A stretch of DNA of 37,362 nt from Pseudomonas faucium (GCF_021602585.1 NZ_BQIP01000036.1:1-37362), one strand, 5' to 3'; counted from the first letter of the stretch, positions 24,414-33,486 are shown. The notes: generated from the letters alone by a model not told the origin. Made by a program: numbers and translations.

Positions 24414-27400
24414 ATGATCGCCCAGCTGCCGACCCTTGCGCCGACCGCCGCTTACCCCGAATTCCTCGAAGCCCTGCGCAGCAGCGGCTTCCGTGGCCAG
24501 ATCAGTGCCGACTACGGCACCCGCACGGTGTTGGCCACCGACAACTCGATCTACCAGCGCCTGCCCCAGGCGGCCGTGTTCCCGCTGGACGCCGACGACG
24601 TGGCGAAGGTCGCCACGTTGATGGGCGAAGCGCGTTTTCGCGAGGTCAAGCTGACCCCGCGTGGCGGCGGCACCGGCACCAACGGCCAGTCGCTGACCGA
24701 CGGCATCGTCGTCGACCTGTCGCGGCACATGAACAAGATCCTCGAAATCAACGTCGAGGAGCGCTGGGTGCGGGTCGAGGCCGGTACCGTCAAGGACCAG
24801 CTCAACGCCGCGCTCAAGCCCCACGGGCTGTTCTTCGCCCCTGAGCTTTCCACCTCCAACCGCGCCACCGTCGGCGGCATGATCAACACCGACGCCAGCG
24901 GCCAGGGCAGCTGCACCTATGGCAAGACCCGCGACCACGTGCTCGAGCTGCACAGCGTGCTGCTGGGCGGTGAGCGCCTGCACAGCCTGGCGATCGACGA
25001 TGCCGCGCTGGACCAGGCCTGCGCCGACGCCGGCCGGGTGGGCGAGGTGTACCGCATGGCCCGGGAAATCCAGGAAACCCAGGCCGAGCTGATCGAAACC
25101 ACCTTCCCCAAGCTCAACCGTTGCCTGACCGGCTATGACCTGGCGCACCTGCGCGACGAGCAGGGCCGCTTCAACCTCAACAGCGTGCTGTGCGGTGCCG
25201 AAGGCTCGCTGGGCTACGTGGTGGAAGCCAAGCTCAATGTGCTGCCGATTCCCAAGTACGCCGTGCTGGTGAACGTGCGCTACGCAAGCTTCATGGACGC
25301 CCTGCGCGATGCCAATGCGCTGATGGCGCACAAGCCGCTGTCGATCGAGACGGTGGACTCCAAGGTGCTGATGCTGGCGATGAAGGACATCGTCTGGCAC
25401 AGCGTCGCCGAATATTTCCCGGCCGACCCCGAGCGCCAGACCCTGGGCATCAACCTGGTGGAGTTCTGTGGCGATGAGCCGGCCGAGGTCAATGCCCGGG
25501 TCGAGGCCTTCGTCGAGCACCTGCAGCGTGATGCCAGCGTCGAACGCCTGGGCCATACCCTGGCAGAAGGCGCCGAGGCGGTGACCCGCGTGTACACCAT
25601 GCGCAAGCGCTCGGTGGGCCTGCTCGGCAACGTCGAGGGCGAAGTGCGCCCGCAGCCGTTCGTCGAAGACACCGCCGTGCCGCCGGAGAAACTGGCCGAC
25701 TACATCGCCGACTTCCGTGCGCTGCTCGACAGCCATGGCCTGGCCTATGGCATGTTCGGCCATGTCGATGCCGGCGTGCTGCACGTGCGCCCGGCGCTGG
25801 ACATGAAAGACCCGGCCCAGGCCGCGCTGGTCAAGCCGATCTCCGACGCCGTGGCGGCGCTGACCAAAAGCTACGGCGGGCTGCTGTGGGGCGAGCACGG
25901 CAAGGGCCTGCGTTCGGAGTACGTACCGGAATACTTCGGCGAGCTGTACCCCGCGCTGCAGCGCCTCAAAGGCGCCTTCGACCCGCACAACCAGCTCAAC
26001 CCCGGCAAGATCTGCACCCCGCCGGGCAGTGCCGAAGGCCTGACCAAGGTCGACGGCGTGACCCTGCGCGGCGACCTCGACCGCACCATCGACGAGCGCG
26101 TGTGGCAGGACTTCCCCAGCGCCGTGCACTGCAACGGTAACGGCGCCTGCTACAACTACGACCCCAACGACGCCATGTGCCCGTCGTGGAAGGCCACCCG
26201 TGAACGCCAGCATTCGCCCAAGGGCCGCGCCTCGCTGATGCGCGAATGGCTGCGCCTGCAGGGCGAGGCCAACATCGACGTGCTGGCAGCGGCGCGCAAC
26301 AAGGTGTCGTGGCTCAAGGGGCTGCCGGCACGGCTGCGCAACAACCGCGCCCGCAACCAGGGGCAGGAAGACTTTTCCCACGAGGTGTACGACGCCATGG
26401 CCGGCTGCCTGGCGTGCAAGTCGTGCGCCGGGCAGTGCCCGATCAAGGTCAACGTGCCGGACTTCCGCTCGCGCTTCCTCGAGCTGTACCACGGCCGCTA
26501 CCAGCGCCCGCTGCGTGACTACCTGATCGGCTCGCTGGAGTTCACCATCCCGTACCTGGCCCATGCTCCGGGCCTGTACAACGCGGTGATGGGCTCGAAA
26601 TGGGTGGGCAAGCTGCTGGCGGACAAGGTCGGCATGGTCGACAGCCCGCTGATCAGCCGCTTCAACTTCCAGTCCACCCTGACCCGCTGCCGGGTCGGCG
26701 TGGCCAGCGTGCCGGCGCTGCGCGAACTGACGCCGGCCCAGCGCGAGCGCAGCATCGTGCTGGTGCAGGATGCCTTTACCCGCTATTTCGAGACGCCGCT
26801 GCTGGCCGCGTTCATCGAGCTGGCCCACCGCCTGGGCCACCGGGTGTTCCTGGCGCCTTACAGTGCCAATGGCAAGCCGCTGCACGTGCAGGGCTTCCTT
26901 GGCGCCTTCGCCAAGGCCGCCATCCGCAACGCCACCCAGCTCAAGGCCCTGGCCGACTGCGGCGTGCCGCTGGTGGGCCTGGACCCGGCGATGACCCTGG
27001 TCTATCGCCAGGAGTACCAGAAAGTGCCGGGGCTGGACGGCTGCCCGGCGGTGCTGCTGCCGCAGGAATGGTTGATGAACGTGCTGCCCGAGCAGGCGCC
27101 GACCGCGCCCGGCAATTTCCGCCTGATGGCGCACTGCACCGAGAAGACCAACGTGCCGGCCAGCACCAAGCAATGGGAGCAGGTGTTCGCCCGCCTGGGG
27201 CTCAAGCTTGTGACCGAGGCCACCGGCTGCTGCGGCATGTCCGGTACCTATGGCCACGAGGCGCGCAACCAGGGCACCTCGCGGACCATCTTCGAGCAGT
27301 CGTGGGCGACCAAGCTGGACAAGGAAGGTGAGCCACTGGCGACCGGCTATTCGTGCCGCAGCCAGGTCAAGCGCATGACCGAGCGGCAGATGCGCCACCC

Positions 27401-27434
27401 GCTGGAAGTGGTGTTGCAGTACGCCCAGCGCTGA
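24414..27434 (+). CDS. ydiJ: YdiJ-type FAD/Fe-S D-2-hydroxyglutarate dehydrogenase
   Basis: A 1006-residue fused flavin and iron-sulfur dehydrogenase, close in length to E. coli YdiJ, shown to oxidise D-2-hydroxyglutarate; related enzymes use D-lactate, so the substrate here is by family. Seen in order: PCMH-type FAD domain (about 45-270, LTPRGGGTGTNGQSL), FAD-oxidase C-terminal domain (to about 535, ending LKGAFDPHNQLNPGKIC), a Cys-containing linker (CNGNGACYNYDPNDAMCPSWKATRERQHSPKGR), a 4Fe-4S motif C665-x2-C668-x2-C671-x3-C675, and a GlpC/HdrD-like cysteine domain with TGCCGMSG (C939-C940). AGAGG lies ten bases before the ATG. Divergent from the LysR gene. Confidence 0.92.
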   Translation: MIAQLPTLAPTAAYPEFLEALRSSGFRGQISADYGTRTVLATDNSIYQRLPQAAVFPLDADDVAKVATLMGEARFREVKLTPRGGGTGTNGQSLTDGIVVDLSRHMNKILEINVEERWVRVEAGTVKDQLNAALKPHGLFFAPELSTSNRATVGGMINTDASGQGSCTYGKTRDHVLELHSVLLGGERLHSLAIDDAALDQACADAGRVGEVYRMAREIQETQAELIETTFPKLNRCLTGYDLAHLRDEQGRFNLNSVLCGAEGSLGYVVEAKLNVLPIPKYAVLVNVRYASFMDALRDANALMAHKPLSIETVDSKVLMLAMKDIVWHSVAEYFPADPERQTLGINLVEFCGDEPAEVNARVEAFVEHLQRDASVERLGHTLAEGAEAVTRVYTMRKRSVGLLGNVEGEVRPQPFVEDTAVPPEKLADYIADFRALLDSHGLAYGMFGHVDAGVLHVRPALDMKDPAQAALVKPISDAVAALTKSYGGLLWGEHGKGLRSEYVPEYFGELYPALQRLKGAFDPHNQLNPGKICTPPGSAEGLTKVDGVTLRGDLDRTIDERVWQDFPSAVHCNGNGACYNYDPNDAMCPSWKATRERQHSPKGRASLMREWLRLQGEANIDVLAAARNKVSWLKGLPARLRNNRARNQGQEDFSHEVYDAMAGCLACKSCAGQCPIKVNVPDFRSRFLELYHGRYQRPLRDYLIGSLEFTIPYLAHAPGLYNAVMGSKWVGKLLADKVGMVDSPLISRFNFQSTLTRCRVGVASVPALRELTPAQRERSIVLVQDAFTRYFETPLLAAFIELAHRLGHRVFLAPYSANGKPLHVQGFLGAFAKAAIRNATQLKALADCGVPLVGLDPAMTLVYRQEYQKVPGLDGCPAVLLPQEWLMNVLPEQAPTAPGNFRLMAHCTEKTNVPASTKQWEQVFARLGLKLVTEATGCCGMSGTYGHEARNQGTSRTIFEQSWATKLDKEGEPLATGYSCRSQVKRMTERQMRHPLEVVLQYAQR

Positions 27435-27441
27435 CCTTCAA

Positions 27442-27520
27442 GGCCCTATCGCCGGCAAGCCGGCTCCCACAGAGGCACATTCGTGTTGACTGTGGGAGCC
27501 GGCTTGCCGGCGATAGGGCC
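27442..27520. repeat. perfect 30-bp inverted REP pair
   Basis: Arms 27442-27471 and 27491-27520 are exact reverse complements with a 19-base spacer. The pair fills the gap between the convergent ydiJ and MFS genes; the right arm ends one base before the MFS stop codon. Confidence 0.88.
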
Positions 27521-27521
27521 G

Positions 27522-28730
27522 CTAATGGTGCCCCTTGATAAGGCCTTCCCGGGCCCGCCGCGCCTGCTGGTAGAGGTACAGGCTCAACACCAGCCCGCAA
27601 CACGCCGCCGCCGCTGCAAACAGGAACATCGAAGCAAAGCCGAACCCCGACGCCACCGCACCCACCAGCGGCCCGGTGATCCCCAGCGACAAATCGACGA
27701 ACAGCGAATAGGCCCCCACCGCCGCCCCGCGGTTGGCTGCCGACACCTGGTTCACCGCCTCCACGCCCAGCGCCGGGAACACCAGCGAGAAACCGAACCC
27801 GCTCAGCGCCGCGCCCGCGAGTGCCATGTGCGCGCTGGGTGCCAGCCACAGCATCAGCAGCCCCAGGGTTTCCACCGACAGGCAGGCGATTGCCACGCGA
27901 AAGCCGCCAATGCGGTTGATCAGGTTGCCGAACAGCAACCGCGCACTGATGAAGCTGGCGCCGAACAGGCTCAGGGTCAGGGCCGCGTTGCTCCAGCCGC
28001 GGCTGGCGTAGTACAGGGTGATGAAGGTGGCGATGGTGCCGAAGCCGATCGAACCCAGGGCCAGCCCCGAACCGTGCGGGAAGACCTTGCCCAGTACCCG
28101 CAGGAACGACAGGCGCACACCGCTGACGATCGGCGCGGCGCGTTTCGGCCAGGCCAGCAGCAGGCCGATGACGCCCAGCCCGATGATGCTCGCGCCCATG
28201 CTCCACAGCCCCAGGTTCTTGACCATCAGCACGCCCAGTGGCGCGCCGACCGCCAGTGCGCCATAGCTGGCGATGCCGTTCCAGGAAATGACCTTGGCGG
28301 TGTTGTCGGCACCTACCCGGCCGATACCCCAGCCAATCGAGCCGGCACCCACCAGGCTCTCGGCACTGCCCAGCACCAGCCGGCCCAGCAGCAGGCAGGC
28401 CAGGCTTGCCCAGGGCAGGTGGGTGAGGAAGGCGCAGGCCAGCATGAACACGCCGCTCAGGCCGCAGCCGAACAGGCCGTACATGACGGCCTTCTTGCTC
28501 CCCAGGTTGTCGATGATGCGGCTGGCGGTGGGGCGGCTGAGCAGGGTCGCCAGGTACTGCACGCTGATGACCAGGCCTGCGACCACGGTGCTGAAGCCCA
28601 GGTCGTTGTGCACATAGCCCGGCAGCACGGCCAGGGGGATGCCGATGTTCAGGTAGCCGATGAAGGTGAACAGGACGATGGAAACGACCTGCAAGGTGGT
28701 TGCAAGTGAGGAGGGGGAATGCTGTGGCAT
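27522..28730 (-). CDS. MFS transporter (YhhS/arabinose-efflux-like)
   Basis: A 402-residue major-facilitator protein with 12 hydrophobic helices. Motif-A-like [21 protein letters not shown] lies between helices two and three (about 64-84), and the first helix has [27 protein letters not shown]. It resembles the YhhS/YfcJ efflux group; a substrate cannot be named. ATG 28730 gives the normal N-terminus ([14 protein letters not shown]), though no ribosome site is clear; the frame is open 20 codons further. It follows the large toxin-like gene on the same strand after 97 bases containing two competing hairpins, so co-transcription is possible. Confidence 0.88.
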   Translation of the reverse strand: MPQHSPSSLATTLQVVSIVLFTFIGYLNIGIPLAVLPGYVHNDLGFSTVVAGLVISVQYLATLLSRPTASRIIDNLGSKKAVMYGLFGCGLSGVFMLACAFLTHLPWASLACLLLGRLVLGSAESLVGAGSIGWGIGRVGADNTAKVISWNGIASYGALAVGAPLGVLMVKNLGLWSMGASIIGLGVIGLLLAWPKRAAPIVSGVRLSFLRVLGKVFPHGSGLALGSIGFGTIATFITLYYASRGWSNAALTLSLFGASFISARLLFGNLINRIGGFRVAIACLSVETLGLLMLWLAPSAHMALAGAALSGFGFSLVFPALGVEAVNQVSAANRGAAVGAYSLFVDLSLGITGPLVGAVASGFGFASMFLFAAAAACCGLVLSLYLYQQARRAREGLIKGHH

Positions 28731-28756
28731 AGAGGGGCCATGACCGCTGACGCATG

Positions 28757-28787
28757 ATGCCCGACATGATAGCGGGCATGGTCGGGC
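28757..28787 (-). terminator. hairpin region after the toxin-like gene
   Basis: Two alternative 7-base stems, ATGCCCG (28757-28763) with CGGGCAT (28773-28779), and GCCCGAC (28759-28765) with GTCGGGC (28781-28787), lie between the toxin-like stop and the MFS start. No T-run follows, so termination would be weak or factor-dependent. Confidence 0.35.
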
Positions 28788-28827
28788 CATGGGATGAAGC
28801 TTTCACGGCCCGCCCAGGCCCGGGTGG

Positions 28828-31800
28828 TCAATCGGCGTAAGGCAGCAGCCAGGTCACGCCGAAATCGGCGCTGGGGTAATCCAGGCGCAAGCGCGGCAGT
28901 ACATAGCCGCCGCAGGAGCGGCAGGTGTCGAGCAGGGTGAACACATGGATGTACTGGACGTGCTCGCTCCGTGTCAGTAGTTGGTCGTTGAGGGTAGAGG
29001 CAATCAAGCGTTCCGAGTCCAGCGTCCGAGGGTGGGAGCGCTCAACCAGTTGATCGCTGCGGCGCAACACTGGCAGTTGGCTGAAGCGCGGGTCTGGTGC
29101 CCTGTCATTCATGTAGGCGCGCGCATCGATGAAGGTGACGGGCGGCTGTTCATTGGGGCTGGGCAATGGGATCGTCAGTGGGTGCCTTCTGCCACCGGAG
29201 AGCGAGTAGTAGACCCTGCCGGTGCCGTCGTGCATCTGCACCATGGCGAAGGCCAGGTTTGCGCCACCCAGGTGCTCACGCAACGTCGTGGCCCCCTGTT
29301 CTGTGAGCAGTTCAGCCAGGGTTGTCGAAGTGAAGGCTGTTTTGCCGCCTTGGGCAGGCAGCAGGCGATTGAGCACACCGACGATGTGCTGGCCCAGCAC
29401 TTCATCGACCTCGGCCAGTTGCAACCAATCCGGGATGATGTGCTTGTTCAGCCCGACCACGCCTGAGCGCTGCAGGCCGGTGAGGCCGGTGAGCGCGCGT
29501 TGCGGCTGCAACCGAGTGAGGATGTTCTGGGCATATTCGGTCAGCGACTGCTCCTGCAGGTCTTCGAGCAGCTTGATGTAAGGGGATTTGTTGAGCGGCT
29601 CAAGGGTATTGTCGTAGCGAATCCAGTCCCGCAGCAGTTGTGCCACGTTGTCGATGTCCTGCTGGAGGTTGGCGTGGGTGGCGACGATTCGGTAAGACTC
29701 GCTGACCTCCAGGTAGCTTTCGATCGCGTCTTGGTCGGTGATCCGCTGAAGCCGCCTGCGTTCGGAATGAGGCGCTGTCGCAAGGTCCGCGCGCGGGCTT
29801 CCTTCGGCCATGGCCTTGAGTTGGTTGCTTTGCCATTTCCAGGGCTGGTAGGGCGCGCCGTAGATTGCCAGGGTGTCGGCTTCGACCATCAACCATTGTT
29901 CGCCGCGCCACTCGATCACCGCGCCCCTGAGCGTGCGCCGATCGGCGATGCCGCGGGCGAGGCCGCCGAGCCGTATCGGTGGGCAGTGGCTGGCAATGAG
30001 TGTCACCTGATCCAGTGGCATATCGTCCGGCAGGCCGAACCAGAGCTCGCCACTGGGTTCGACCATGATGCGTCTGTGGTAGGACGGCTGGCTGTCTGCA
30101 AGCAAGTAGTTGATGGCGGCTTCGTCGGTGGTGACCTGCTTGAGTACTTTGCCTTTGTTCAAGTGCAGGATCTTGCCATCACGCACCATCAGGGGAGACC
30201 AATAACTACGGTTGTCGTTGCCGCGCACGCGTACGACGAAAGGCTCGATACGACGGGTGAGGAAAGCGCGACTTACCTGCTGGCCGAACACGGGGGTGTT
30301 CGATTCGATCGCGGGCGGGTTGAAGATGAGCCTGTGCTTGTTCGGGCTGATCGTCTCAATCGTTGGCGCTGAGGCGGTGACGAGGCTGGCGTGGGATAGG
30401 CGGTTGGCTACGCCAGGTTGCGAGATCGGGTGCAATCGGTACACGCAACCATTGATCAATGCATCGATCTCATCGGCGTTTCGACGGAGAGTTACCGGCT
30501 CTTCGATACCAGCCCAGACCAGGCGATTGCCGTCATCGCTGGCGGAGGTGACGCTGATGGTGGGCGGTGTCAGCCCGGGCACGATCTGTTCGTGGACGGC
30601 CATTTCGTCGAACCAGCGCCGGGTGCTCGCAAGCTCCGGCGCACTGTGCCATCTGCGCGGCCCAGGCGCTCGCTCCAGCAGTGCCTCGGGCAAAGGGCCT
30701 GACCAACGCCTGGCGATGTTCACGATGCCCTCACGGCTGGCGTTGGCGGCTTGTTGCTCGGCGCCGTGCAGCGCCACCAGCGGGCGCAGCAGCCGGCCGC
30801 CCACCCTGATCGCGCTGCCCAGCAGGAACAGCGCGTCCAGGCCGCAGGCCAGCGCTTGCTGGCCACTGCGCACATCGAAGCAGCCAAGCCCGGGCACGTT
30901 GTTCTTGAGTAGCTTCCACAGGTAGCGCCCCAGGCTTTCCTGCTGTTGCCTGGCCTGGTGCAGCTCCAGGCGCGTGGCGCCTTTGCCTACTGCGTGCAGG
31001 GCTTGCCGGTTGCTGAGCGCGACGGCCTCGGCATAGTGCCTGGCAAGCGCCGCTACCCGCTGTTCGGCCGGGGCTTGCAGGGGCGACTGCAGGCGCGGGA
31101 AGTTGGCGACATCCCAGGGCAGTGGCGTGTCATGGAACTGGCTGTAGTTCAGCTCGAGGGTGTCGGTCAGCCGGTGGCGATAGCGGGTGTCGACTTCGCG
31201 TGTGGTCCATTGCAGTTGCTCTGGGAACAGTGTCAGCAGGGTGTCGCTCAGGGTGCCTGGAAGCAGGATGAGCAGGCCCTTCGTGGCAACTTCGAAGCGC
31301 CATTCGGTTTCTGCGCTGTCGCCGTAGCCGGGAATCCCCCCTTGCACGGGGCCGCAGTATCGGGGCCAGGCCACGGCATGGCAGGCCCAGGGTCCATCGT
31401 GCAGGCGCTGCATCAGCTCAGGGTCGAGTTGGCCGAGGCAAGACTGGAAGGTTTTTTCGTAGGCTGCGGTGGCCGTTTTCTGCCAGGCGTCGAACGCGTT
31501 TTCGTACCAGGCGTTCATGTCTGGCAGGGTACGATGGGCGTAATTCTCGCCATGGTCCAGGTAGGCTTCCAGGTGCAGTTGCTGGTCGCTGTTGCGCCCG
31601 TCGGGGTCAAGGCCGGCCTGCTCCAATTGCCAGCGCGCCTGGGCGACGCGGTCGGGGAGGGTGCGCAGCGCATCGAGGTTCCAGGCCGTCAGGTAGTGAT
31701 CGTGGATGCGGCGCCATTGCGCAGCGGACCAGGGCGCGGGGTGATCGATGTGCTGCTTGACCTGCGCCCACTCGACCAACGTGTCGTGCAGGGCTTCGTT

Positions 31801-33027
31801 GGTGAGCGGGTCATCCGCCGCGCTTGGGCGCGTGCCGGCGGCCAGCGCGTGGCTGAAGGTCAGCGGATCACCGCTCGCCAGCAACACCCAGGCGCCCTGG
31901 CGCAATTGGGTCCACAGCAGGTCGGGTTCATGGCGGTAATCGGCTGGCCAGTCGTCGAGCAGCAGCTCGGGTGCGAGCCGGCGCATCAGCAGCTCGCTGG
32001 CAAGCTGTGCGTCAGCAGTGGTGCAGGCGAGGCTCGCCTGGACGCTGTTGACCAGGTCGTGGCGGATGTCGGCGGCGGGCGTGGAGGCGTTGTCCTGGCT
32101 GAACAGGTCGAAATCCAGGAGATAGCCCGGCCGTCGCGTCTGTGGCGGGTAGATCACCTCCAGCAGTGCCTGCTCGGCCAGGGCCAGGTGGCGTGGTTCG
32201 GGCGTGCCGTGGGCGGGCCACTGCAGGGTTGCCCCCAGGTTCAGGGCCCAGTCATCGAAGGCGCTGGAGTGAAGCAGCGCATCGAGCACTTGCGCGGGTG
32301 AACCCTGCAGCGACGGCCCTGGCAGCCAAGCCTTGCCGTACTCGTTGGGCAAGTGGCCGGCATTGCGTTCCTTTGCGGTTGGCGCTCGGTATCGCCGGCT
32401 GTTGGCGTGGACGTCGGTCTGCAGCGTAGCGAACAGTTTGCGCGCCAGGCTCGTGCCAGGGGCGGGCGAGAGGAGGTGCTGCGCAATGGCGGGCAGGTCT
32501 AGGTAACCCTCCAGTTGCAAGGCCGGCGAAGCAGGCCTGGGGAGTGTTGGGTGGGTGGGCAGCTCTGCGTAGGCGAGCAATGCGGCAACGATGAACGCAT
32601 CGCGACGTACCAGGCATTGCTCGTCTGCCCACAGCGATTGGGCGAGGCTGCTGGTGCTGTAAGGCGCTGCCGTCGGCGCCCAGCGAGCAAGTGGATTGGC
32701 AGCAGTCAGCAGTTTTTCGGCCAGGGTCGCGTAGAAGCGGGCGCATTGGCTATCGCTCACCGGCGCCTGGGCCGGGCGCTGCAAGGCGGCATTGAGATAG
32801 GCCTTGGGGCCAGGGCTTGCGAAGGCGAGGGCGAAAGAGGCGCGAATGGCCTGGTCATCGAGATCGGAGGGGTACAGCGCGGGGAACTCGAAAGCCCGCT
32901 CCAGGTGCAGGTTGAGGGAGGTCTTGAGGTCGTGCGGGCCTGAGAACTCGCTGTGCAGCACCAGGCTTTGGGTGTCGAGCGCATCGATCAGCGCAGGCAG
33001 GTCATCGTTCGGGGTTTCCGGTGACAT
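28828..33027 (-). CDS. large toxin-like protein with C-terminal deaminase-fold domain
   Basis: A 1399-residue protein without a signal peptide or any PAAR, Rhs, VgrG or haemagglutinin motif I can see. The first 1200 residues are mostly helical and unrecognised; the style resembles the large dermonecrotic-toxin-like (DUF6543-type) Pseudomonas proteins, but I am not sure of that. A hydrophobic stretch lies at about 725-755 (ACGLDALFLLG). The last 170 residues have deaminase signatures: GGANLAFA (1254-1261), D-S-E (1337-1339), TCRSCGGYVLPRLRLDYP (about 1368-1385, Cys1369 and Cys1372). ACAGGAG lies before the ATG at 33027; the frame is open 27 codons earlier. Codon use is less GC3-biased than in the neighbours, suggesting later acquisition. 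No immunity gene follows. A 41-residue acidic ORF precedes it. Confidence 0.85.
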   Translation of the reverse strand: MSPETPNDDLPALIDALDTQSLVLHSEFSGPHDLKTSLNLHLERAFEFPALYPSDLDDQAIRASFALAFASPGPKAYLNAALQRPAQAPVSDSQCARFYATLAEKLLTAANPLARWAPTAAPYSTSSLAQSLWADEQCLVRRDAFIVAALLAYAELPTHPTLPRPASPALQLEGYLDLPAIAQHLLSPAPGTSLARKLFATLQTDVHANSRRYRAPTAKERNAGHLPNEYGKAWLPGPSLQGSPAQVLDALLHSSAFDDWALNLGATLQWPAHGTPEPRHLALAEQALLEVIYPPQTRRPGYLLDFDLFSQDNASTPAADIRHDLVNSVQASLACTTADAQLASELLMRRLAPELLLDDWPADYRHEPDLLWTQLRQGAWVLLASGDPLTFSHALAAGTRPSAADDPLTNEALHDTLVEWAQVKQHIDHPAPWSAAQWRRIHDHYLTAWNLDALRTLPDRVAQARWQLEQAGLDPDGRNSDQQLHLEAYLDHGENYAHRTLPDMNAWYENAFDAWQKTATAAYEKTFQSCLGQLDPELMQRLHDGPWACHAVAWPRYCGPVQGGIPGYGDSAETEWRFEVATKGLLILLPGTLSDTLLTLFPEQLQWTTREVDTRYRHRLTDTLELNYSQFHDTPLPWDVANFPRLQSPLQAPAEQRVAALARHYAEAVALSNRQALHAVGKGATRLELHQARQQQESLGRYLWKLLKNNVPGLGCFDVRSGQQALACGLDALFLLGSAIRVGGRLLRPLVALHGAEQQAANASREGIVNIARRWSGPLPEALLERAPGPRRWHSAPELASTRRWFDEMAVHEQIVPGLTPPTISVTSASDDGNRLVWAGIEEPVTLRRNADEIDALINGCVYRLHPISQPGVANRLSHASLVTASAPTIETISPNKHRLIFNPPAIESNTPVFGQQVSRAFLTRRIEPFVVRVRGNDNRSYWSPLMVRDGKILHLNKGKVLKQVTTDEAAINYLLADSQPSYHRRIMVEPSGELWFGLPDDMPLDQVTLIASHCPPIRLGGLARGIADRRTLRGAVIEWRGEQWLMVEADTLAIYGAPYQPWKWQSNQLKAMAEGSPRADLATAPHSERRRLQRITDQDAIESYLEVSESYRIVATHANLQQDIDNVAQLLRDWIRYDNTLEPLNKSPYIKLLEDLQEQSLTEYAQNILTRLQPQRALTGLTGLQRSGVVGLNKHIIPDWLQLAEVDEVLGQHIVGVLNRLLPAQGGKTAFTSTTLAELLTEQGATTLREHLGGANLAFAMVQMHDGTGRVYYSLSGGRRHPLTIPLPSPNEQPPVTFIDARAYMNDRAPDPRFSQLPVLRRSDQLVERSHPRTLDSERLIASTLNDQLLTRSEHVQYIHVFTLLDTCRSCGGYVLPRLRLDYPSADFGVTWLLPYAD
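28831..29340 (-). other. predicted cytidine-deaminase-like toxin domain (about residues 1230-1399)
   Basis: Zinc-dependent deaminases of the CDA fold need a (H/C/D)-x-E motif and a C-x2-C motif on two adjacent helices. Here D1337-S-E1339 and C1369-R-S-C1372 are 29 residues apart, a normal distance. The region before them (GGANLAFAMVQMHDGTGRVYYSLSGG) resembles the first two strands of toxin deaminases, and the stretch after the cysteines (LRLDYPSADFGVTWLLPY) resembles their usual YP-x-V strand. Asp in place of the His ligand is known in several bacterial toxin deaminase families. Assigned by motif reading only. Confidence 0.6.
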
Positions 33028-33112
33028 GGCGTTGGCTCCTGTTGAAGGGGCCGTCAATGTGCGTACCGGAGGCGAGCGCGAGGTGTTAGCGGGGTAGGGA
33101 CAGGGCAAGACG

Positions 33113-33162
33113 GTGTGAAAACGTGATGACGGCGGTTGCCCGCGGGTCAGCCGTTTTCACAC
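33113..33162. repeat. 11-bp perfect inverted repeat between the small ORF and the toxin-like gene
   Basis: GTGTGAAAACG (33113-33123) and CGTTTTCACAC (33152-33162) enclose 28 bases that contain the palindrome CCCGCGGG (33139-33146). It lies in the 154-base gap between the 41-residue ORF and the large gene. No T-run follows on either strand, so attenuation or mRNA protection is as likely as termination. Confidence 0.6.
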
Positions 33163-33181
33163 AGCCGACGGGATTGCGCGG

Positions 33182-33307
33182 TTATTCCTGGTCAGCGCTG
33201 GATTGATCGTCGCCATCCTCGACGGCAGGCGTCGGTTCGGAGTGAGCGGCAACGGTTGGCTCTTCGGGGTTCAGGCTTGGGAAGGGAAGATTCGGGATTT
33301 CATGCAT
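33182..33307 (-). CDS. 41-residue acidic, proline-rich ORF upstream of the toxin-like gene
   Basis: Starts MHEIPNLPFPSLNPEEPT and contains ten Asp/Glu, seven Pro and no Lys or Arg; the C-terminal half is strongly acidic (VEDGDD, ADQE). GAGGAA stands about nine bases before the ATG. It is on the same strand as, and 154 bases before, the 1399-residue gene, and is the only gene-like companion of that gene. The longer in-frame extension to 33535 crosses the phhB terminator and has ordinary non-coding character, so it is not used. The family is unknown to me. Possible roles (inferred only): leader, chaperone or acidic inhibitor. Confidence 0.5.
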   Translation of the reverse strand: MHEIPNLPFPSLNPEEPTVAAHSEPTPAVEDGDDQSSADQE

Positions 33308-33462
33308 CTCGTCGTTCCTCGCAAGTGTGAGTGAAAAGTCTGCGCCAGGCGCGGTTCGAGCTTCAAAAAGCTGGGGCAGGATACACAAGTCTGGATGACA
33401 GTTTGTATTTTTTCCCGGTCGCTTGTCGGTTTTGCGGGCGGATACCGGCCATTTCCCCAATG
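33308..33462 (-). promoter_or_regulatory. likely promoter region of the small-ORF/toxin-like unit
   Basis: 155 bases between the phhB terminator and the small ORF, noticeably AT-richer than its surroundings around 33395-33420. A weak -10 candidate (TATCCT near 33380 on the minus strand) is present without a convincing -35. No known regulator site was recognised. Confidence 0.3.
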
Positions 33463-33486
33463 AAAAAGGGGCCGATGTACGGCCCC
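33463..33486 (-). terminator. phhAB intrinsic terminator
   Basis: On the minus strand GGGGCC (33486-33481) pairs with GGCCCC (33473-33468) around a 7-base loop and is followed by five T (33467-33463), 20 bases after the phhB stop. Confidence 0.85.

Noticed and set aside
24396-27398. A 1000-codon open frame antisense to ydiJ
   Set aside because: The product is low-complexity (His, Gln, Ala, Val, Arg) and mirrors the high-GC third positions of ydiJ, whose domains are complete on the plus strand.
28731-28790. 20-residue N-terminal extension of the MFS protein
   Set aside because: It is cysteine- and proline-rich, lies over the intergenic hairpins and is not typical of the family.
28731-28827. 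Immunity gene after the toxin-like gene
   Set aside because: Only 97 bases without a start, ribosome site and frame of useful length.
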